A stretch of 9,365 nucleotides of DNA. Origin: Rhodospirillales bacterium. Lineage in GTDB: Bacteria > Pseudomonadota > Alphaproteobacteria > Acetobacterales > Acetobacteraceae. The stretch covers positions 1 through 9,365 of the forward strand of contig JANXXW010000238.1 of the NCBI GenBank assembly GCA_025350425.1, read 5' to 3'. The translations under genes and the position numbers were made by a program. The notes beneath the pieces were generated by a model. The model saw only the letters and a program-made list of their open reading frames with translations. It ran no database searches and was not told the origin of the DNA. This document shows, in pieces, positions 5,651 to 9,365 of the stretch; position 1 is the stretch's first letter, and every line of letters begins with the position of its first letter.

Positions 5651-6991
5651 TTGAGTACGATCACAATCGACGTGGAGAAGTTAATTGATGAGAGTCGGGT
5701 GACGCCCTATCAGTGGCTCATCGTCGGACTCTGTTTTCTAGTAGCGATGCTCGATGGAATAGATACTGCGTCTATGGGATTCGTTGCACCCTCGCTGATG
5801 GCGGACTGGCATATTTCACGGGTTGCGTTTGGGCCAGTAATGAGTGCTGTGATGCTTGGCTTTGCATTCGGCGCCATAGTCGTTGGCCCGTTTGCCGATC
5901 GTCTCGGACGACGAAAAGTTCTGATCTTTTCCGTCATGGTCTTTGGCTTCTTCAACGCGAGTTGTGCATTTACGCAGTCACCTATTCAACTAATGACTCT
6001 GCGTCTGCTAACTGGCATCGGCCTCGGTACTGCGATCCCGACTGCTGCAACGTTGCTTTCTGAATACGTGCCAGCGCGTCTGCGCGCTTTTCTCGTGACC
6101 GTCATGTTTGCCGGTTTCGCGCTCGGATCAGGTTTGGCGGGGGGTATCGCTTCAGCGCTACTCGGCAAGTATGGTTGGCGCGGCCTGCTGCTAACCGGTG
6201 GCGTCTTGCCGCTCCTGAGCCTTCCGTTGCTGCTTTGGTTGCTACCTGAGTCGGCGCGCCTGCTGGCAGTTCAAGGGCGGCCGTCAAAAGAAGTAGCTAA
6301 GTTGTTGAAGCGAGTTTGCAACGTCAACTTTAGTGCTAACACGACTTTCATCAGTAAAGAGCACCGTCTGACCGCTGCTAAAATTCCTGTCCAGCTCTTG
6401 TTCGGCGACGGCTACGCATTTGGGACCATGCTGTTATGGTCGAGTTGTTTTATGGGACTGCTCATTCTCTATCTGATCACTGGCTGGCTCCCTACCTTAA
6501 TTAGCGACGCCGGTTACTCTGTCCAAGAAGCTGCGTCGATTACAGCAATGTTTCAGGTCGGAAGCATACCCGGCGCACTAATCGTCGGATTTTTGATGGT
6601 CCGTATTGAGAGTAGCGGAGTCGTGGCTGCCGCCTACTTTTTCGGTGCGATAGCGATCTTCAGTCTAGGCGCAAGTGTCTTGAACTCAGGATGGCTTCCG
6701 GCCCAAGTAGCCATCGCAGGTTTCTTTATTGGCGGCGCACAAACCGGCTTGAATGCTTTGGCGCCGGCTTTTTATCCAACTCAAGCGCGAGCAACTGGCG
6801 TCAGTTGGATGAATGGGATTGGGCGTGGCGGCGCGATCGTCGGCTCATTGGTCGGAGGGCTTTTGCTGTCGCTAGGATGGCAGTTTGGGGCGGTGTTCGC
6901 AGCCTTGGCGATGCCGGCCATGTTCGCGGCGGGGGCCGTTGTCCTTAGTCGTCATGCTGCGCGCTCGATAGTCCGGGAGGCAATTCTATAA
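5651..6991 (+). CDS. MFS aromatic-acid transporter (AAHS family)
   Basis: Members of the aromatic acid:H+ symporter family (PcaK, BenK, VanK, HcaK and MhpT-like) take up aromatic acids across the inner membrane. The 446-residue product has the 12-helix MFS pattern with a short central loop at about 208-245. In helix 1 it shows LDGIDTASMGF; Asp35 and Asp38 match the DGxD motif required in PcaK. The helix 2-3 loop carries GPFADRLGRRKVL (79-91), the MFS signature, and LLPESARLL ends helix 6. Translation begins at a TTG (5651) with GGGAGAGG at 5639-5646; the following STITIDVEKLIDE and GVT-type start fits the family. A 106-base gap precedes it, containing a small hairpin (AGCGC-TGAC-GCGCT, 5591-5604), so this gene may be partly uncoupled from the two before it. 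Substrate is inferred from the neighbours: a cinnamate- or benzoate-like acid. Confidence 0.9.
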   Translation: MSTITIDVEKLIDESRVTPYQWLIVGLCFLVAMLDGIDTASMGFVAPSLMADWHISRVAFGPVMSAVMLGFAFGAIVVGPFADRLGRRKVLIFSVMVFGFFNASCAFTQSPIQLMTLRLLTGIGLGTAIPTAATLLSEYVPARLRAFLVTVMFAGFALGSGLAGGIASALLGKYGWRGLLLTGGVLPLLSLPLLLWLLPESARLLAVQGRPSKEVAKLLKRVCNVNFSANTTFISKEHRLTAAKIPVQLLFGDGYAFGTMLLWSSCFMGLLILYLITGWLPTLISDAGYSVQEAASITAMFQVGSIPGALIVGFLMVRIESSGVVAAAYFFGAIAIFSLGASVLNSGWLPAQVAIAGFFIGGAQTGLNALAPAFYPTQARATGVSWMNGIGRGGAIVGSLVGGLLLSLGWQFGAVFAALAMPAMFAAGAVVLSRHAARSIVREAIL

Positions 6992-7064
6992 TCAAATTAG
7001 TAAGTATGTATGCACCGAATATCTTTTTGGCAGTAAATCGAAGAAATGAGATGGGAAAGCGAAA

Positions 7065-8225
7065 TTGAGTAACGAAACGAATCATCACACCGGCACTACT
7101 TCGTCGGTGACTGGCCCGGTCGGTGCGCAGACACTACTTCTTCTTGATGAACCAAGCGCAGGAGCAATGACTTGGAACGCCATCGCCGGTCCACTGGCGG
7201 AGCAGTTCCGTGTCGTTCGCCCGGGCAAAGGTATCAATCAAGACACCGCGCAACCTCGTTTGGAGTTGCTGGGTCAAGCGGCGATCGAAGCCTTGAACGC
7301 AGTTGGAAGTGAACGAGCGCATGTCGCTGGCTGCGGGTTGGGCGGCGCGGTAGCACTTTGGCTTGCTATCCACCATCCCGAACGCATCGCGCGAATTGCG
7401 GTGATCGGTGCGATCGCTTCAGTAGCAGATCCCGCTTTTTGGACTGGGCTTGCTAGTCAGCTACGATCCGGAGAAACTGAGCTTGTTGCTGACAAATTAA
7501 TCCGCGGATGGTTGACGCCGGCTTTGCAAGATCGCGACGCGGCTTTGGTCAAGACTCTCAAGAATGCCATAGCGTCGAATACAACCGACGAACTCGCAAT
7601 ATCCTACGAAACCTTAGCTACGTTGGACCTGCAACAGGATCTCGGACGTGTTGCTACCCCCGCTTTGATCATCTTGGGTGAGGAAGATCCGTTCGTTGCC
7701 GTGGCCGAAGCGGAAAAACTGGTTGCGGCCCTTCCGCAGGCGACGTTGGAAGTAATACCACAGACTGGGCATCTGGTGACAATTGAACGTCCCGCACGTG
7801 TGGCCAAGATGTTGCTCGATTATTTCGGCTCAGCGGCGACTCTTGAGATAGGCTATCGAAGCCGGCGTGTGGCCCTTGGCGACCCTCACGTGGACAAAAC
7901 AATTGCCGCGTTCACGCCGTTCACCCGCTCGTTCCAAGACTTCTTGACGCGGTATTGCTGGGGTGAAGTATGGACGCGTTCCGGCTTAAGCCGCCGTGAC
8001 CGGTCTCTCGCAACTATCTCAGTACTGGTGGCTCTTGGAGCCGAGCACGAAATTCCTGTGCACGTGCGGGCTGGGCTGAGGCACGGACTAAAGATTGAAG
8101 AATTCCCGGAAATCTATGAGCACTTGGCTCTTTATACGGGCCTTCCGAGAGCATTTGGTGCGTTGAATATTACGCAGAAAACGCTTCTTGAAGATGGCCT
8201 GTTGCCAACCAAGAAAACACTTTAA
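7065..8225 (+). CDS. PcaL-like fusion: alpha/beta-hydrolase domain plus carboxymuconolactone decarboxylase domain
   Basis: In PcaL proteins the N-terminal hydrolase (3-oxoadipate enol-lactonase, PcaD) is fused to 4-carboxymuconolactone decarboxylase (PcaC), two successive steps of protocatechuate breakdown. This 386-residue product has the same order: an alpha/beta-hydrolase-like part at about 20-255 and a decarboxylase part at about 262-378 (RRVALGDPHVDK, FQDFLTRYCWGEVWTRSGL, RRDRSLATISVLVALGAEHE, then HLALYTGLPRAF). The decarboxylase half keeps Glu327, Glu329 and His333. The hydrolase half does not look catalytic: the nucleophile elbow reads HVAGCGLGGA, with Gly91 (7335-7337) where Ser is expected, and the usual His-Gly after the first strand is replaced by DEPSAG. 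Asp208 and His236 of the triad remain. The start is a TTG with GGGAAAG ahead. The cupin gene follows 12 bases after the stop. It may be a decarboxylase or isomerase with a structural partner domain; a role in protocatechuate breakdown is not assured. Confidence 0.85.
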   Translation: MSNETNHHTGTTSSVTGPVGAQTLLLLDEPSAGAMTWNAIAGPLAEQFRVVRPGKGINQDTAQPRLELLGQAAIEALNAVGSERAHVAGCGLGGAVALWLAIHHPERIARIAVIGAIASVADPAFWTGLASQLRSGETELVADKLIRGWLTPALQDRDAALVKTLKNAIASNTTDELAISYETLATLDLQQDLGRVATPALIILGEEDPFVAVAEAEKLVAALPQATLEVIPQTGHLVTIERPARVAKMLLDYFGSAATLEIGYRSRRVALGDPHVDKTIAAFTPFTRSFQDFLTRYCWGEVWTRSGLSRRDRSLATISVLVALGAEHEIPVHVRAGLRHGLKIEEFPEIYEHLALYTGLPRAFGALNITQKTLLEDGLLPTKKTL

Positions 8226-8237
8226 GGAGCCGCAAAA

Positions 8238-8897
8238 ATGAAGACACTATCTTTTCAGAATCCGCCTGTGGAAATTGGACCTAACGATCCGGTCGCAACG
8301 GAACGTGCTGGCGGAACGCCTGACGGCATGCAGCCAGGTTATGTTCTGTATCCTAAGGAGGGGCCAGCTATTTGGTTTCATGAAGCGCTTTTCTCTGTCA
8401 AAGCGCGTACAAGCGACACTGACGGACAGTTCTCGCTTTTTGACCAGATCACGCCAAAGGGGTTTGCAGCACCGCCGCATTACCATTCGGCAGTGACGGA
8501 TAGCTTCTACATCATCGATGGCGAGTTGGACTACGCTATTGGCGATACCGTTTACTACGGCGTTACTGCCGGTAGTTTTATTTACATTCCGCGTATGACT
8601 CGGCACGAGTTTCGCGTCATCTCCGAGACTGCGCGTTTCTTGTTGATTTGCACGCCAGGCGGATCGTTTGAGCGTTACTTCGAGGATCTTAGCAGCCCCG
8701 CTCAGGAATTCGACTTACCGCCTACAGGGCACCGCCAACTTCTCGGTGCCGAAGTTATGGAAGCTAAGCGGAAATGGGGTGCAATGCCGACTAACGACCC
8801 TAGCCTATTCTGTCCCCTCGACCAAAGAGCAAAGGTGATGGAGGCGAAGCGAACGGTCCTGGTTCCTTCTAAATCTGCTCCGTTCTCGTGGCGCTGA
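8238..8897 (+). CDS. Cupin-domain protein (quercetin dioxygenase-like, single domain)
   Basis: Cupins bind a metal in a small beta-barrel; the group with this arrangement includes quercetinases and many uncharacterised dioxygenases and isomerases. The 219-residue product has one cupin core at about 60-140. Motif 1 is PPHYHSAVTDSFYIIDGE with His81 and His83 as ligands and Asp88 at the place where Glu is usual. Motif 2 is GSFIYIPRMTRHEFRV with His123 as the last ligand. The N-terminus (PDGMQPGYVLYPKEGPA) and the extended C-terminal part after 140 fit the quercetinase-like group. There is no signal peptide, so it acts in the cytosol. Its AAGGAG (8224-8229) overlaps the stop codon of the preceding gene and lies eight bases before the ATG, indicating tight co-expression. 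It could act on an aromatic or enol intermediate; the reaction is not deducible. Confidence 0.85.
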   Translation: MKTLSFQNPPVEIGPNDPVATERAGGTPDGMQPGYVLYPKEGPAIWFHEALFSVKARTSDTDGQFSLFDQITPKGFAAPPHYHSAVTDSFYIIDGELDYAIGDTVYYGVTAGSFIYIPRMTRHEFRVISETARFLLICTPGGSFERYFEDLSSPAQEFDLPPTGHRQLLGAEVMEAKRKWGAMPTNDPSLFCPLDQRAKVMEAKRTVLVPSKSAPFSWR

Positions 8898-8899
8898 CG

Positions 8900-8925
8900 G
8901 ATTGTTCAGGAGGATCCCAACAATC
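8900..8925 (+). repeat. Hairpin with a Shine-Dalgarno sequence in the loop
   Basis: GATTGTT (8900-8906) and AACAATC (8919-8925) form a perfect 7-base stem around a 12-base loop CAGGAGGATCCC that contains AGGAGG. It starts three bases after the cupin stop. There is no T-run, so it is not a typical terminator. It could modulate access to the ribosome-binding site of the stub that follows, or be chance. Confidence 0.4.
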
Positions 8926-8988
8926 AGCAACATCTTTGAGCGAAATGCTCTCGTGGCTACGCGGGCGGTCGGTGCGCTTTTGCCTTGA
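8908..8988 (+). pseudogene. Possible truncated start of a sixth cluster gene
   Basis: AGGAGG (8908-8913), a near-ideal ribosome-binding site, lies nine bases before an ATC (8923-8925) from which 21 codons read ISNIFERNALVATRAVGALL and Pro, then TGA at 8986-8988. The spacing and the coding-like composition suggest the beginning of a gene whose ATG has become ATC and whose remainder was lost near 8986. ATC is not a normal start, so the stub may be silent. I do not recognise the family. An aromatic aldehyde dehydrogenase would suit the pathway, but the sequence does not show that. Confidence 0.35.
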
Positions 8989-9002
8989 ACTCTGTTTAAT
9001 TA

Positions 9003-9043
9003 CGAAATCTGGATCTCGAAGCCACGCAAAACGCCAGATTTCG
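9003..9043. repeat. 10-base inverted repeat after the catabolic cluster
   Basis: CGAAATCTGG (9003-9012) and CCAGATTTCG (9034-9043) are exact complements separated by 21 bases. The stem is weak in G+C and has no T-run, so it is a poor terminator. It may be a protein-binding dyad or a recombination remnant. Confidence 0.4.
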
Positions 9044-9297
9044 AGCACGGGTTAGCCAAAAACTTGTTATACGCCGGCCACTTTTATCATTGCTGCGCTG
9101 ATTACGTTGGAACACGGCCCACAGGACATGTTTGGCTTCCCGTTTGTTGTGAACGTCGTGGCCCTTTTCGATGCTCAGCGAAATAGTGGGATGGATAGAA
9201 GTCGTCCGCGGCGTTCTGCACACCCTCAGGTTGCTCTCGCGACCCGTCGCCTTCATTTTCGGCGGCGAGATGCCAGTCGACAATTCCTTTGTCATAT

Positions 9298-9317
9298 TCC
9301 CCGGGGATTATCCCCGG
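9298..9317. repeat. Overlapping palindromes TCCCCGGGGA and CCGGGGAT-T-ATCCCCGG
   Basis: TCCCCGGGGA (9298-9307) is a perfect palindrome. Sharing its right half, CCGGGGAT (9301-9308) and ATCCCCGG (9310-9317) form a second palindrome around one T. TCCCCGG therefore also occurs twice as a direct repeat, 13 bases apart. Such nested symmetry is common in operators and in binding sites for recombinases; no adjacent gene shows which. Confidence 0.4.
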
Positions 9318-9365
9318 TCAATAATGGCGGTAACCTTGCTGTGCTTTTGTAATCCGCATTCCCCC

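Larger units (their letters stand above)
8989..9365. other. Region without a recognisable gene
   Basis: These 377 bases hold no gene I can name. The plus-strand frame from 9056 reads TPATFIIAALITLEHGPQDM and FGFPFVVNVVALFDAQ up to about 9178, which is hydrophobic and coding-like, and then turns arginine-rich. From about 9171 a different plus frame, open to the window end, reads more naturally (EVVRGVLHTLRLLSRPVAF, then IFGGEMPVDNSF). Together they could be a frameshifted remnant of a membrane-associated protein. The minus strand has a 99-codon open frame (8996-9295) with no recognisable domain. Two inverted-repeat structures are listed separately. Confidence 0.3.

Noticed and set aside
8900..8925. 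The hairpin after the cupin as a rho-independent terminator
   Set aside because: The stem is only seven mostly A/T pairs, the loop is 12 bases and no T-run follows.
1..9365. CRISPR array, tRNA or rRNA genes, plasmid origin, toxin-antitoxin pair
   Set aside because: I saw no regularly spaced repeats, no cloverleaf-like segment, no iterons and no small paired genes with such features.

Overview
The window looks like accessory DNA from a proteobacterium, most likely an alphaproteobacterium such as a sphingomonad or rhizobial relative. I infer this from the IS3-type transposases, the PcaQ/GbpR-like LysR regulator and the aromatic-acid catabolic genes; no rRNA, tRNA or housekeeping marker is present to fix the lineage. 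Base composition is uneven: the LysR gene is very G+C rich, while the catabolic genes after it are visibly poorer in G+C, which suggests a mosaic.

Left part (1-2216) is decayed mobile DNA. Positions 1-980 hold the end of an IS3-family element on the minus strand. It is cut by the window edge, and both of its reading frames carry in-frame stops. Positions about 1066-1627 hold a second, plus-strand IS3-type transposase remnant that has lost its catalytic core by internal deletion. Directly after it lies a broken gene of the GFA (glutathione-dependent formaldehyde-activating/CENP-V) family: its N-terminus is missing and it has an internal TGA. Positions 1952-2216 hold no gene I can support, but a clean dyad sits just in front of the regulator.

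Centre (2217-3227) is an intact LysR-type regulator. It is followed by a roughly 280-base gap containing a 12-base perfect inverted repeat whose left arm overlaps the end of the regulator gene.

Right part (3512-8897) is a five-gene co-directional cluster: a hydroxycinnamoyl-CoA hydratase/lyase-like crotonase, a class III (CaiB/BaiF) CoA-transferase, an AAHS-type MFS aromatic-acid transporter, a PcaL-like fusion of an alpha/beta-hydrolase domain with a carboxymuconolactone decarboxylase domain, and a single-domain cupin. The simplest reading is uptake of a phenylpropenoic (hydroxycinnamate-like) acid, activation by CoA transfer rather than by an ATP-dependent ligase, and retro-aldol removal of acetyl-CoA to give an aromatic aldehyde. 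The last two proteins would handle a later or side product. No feruloyl-CoA synthetase, aromatic aldehyde dehydrogenase or ring-cleavage dioxygenase of the usual types lies in the window.

Three molecular oddities deserve attention. The crotonase has Phe where the Pseudomonas hydratase/lyase has Tyr239. The hydrolase half of the fusion has Gly where the catalytic Ser should be, and has also lost the usual oxyanion-hole His-Gly. Just after the cupin gene an excellent ribosome-binding site leads into a 21-codon coding-like stub beginning with ATC, which may be the cut-off start of a sixth gene. The final ~380 bases hold no gene I can name, but contain two inverted-repeat structures and a weak hint of decayed coding sequence.
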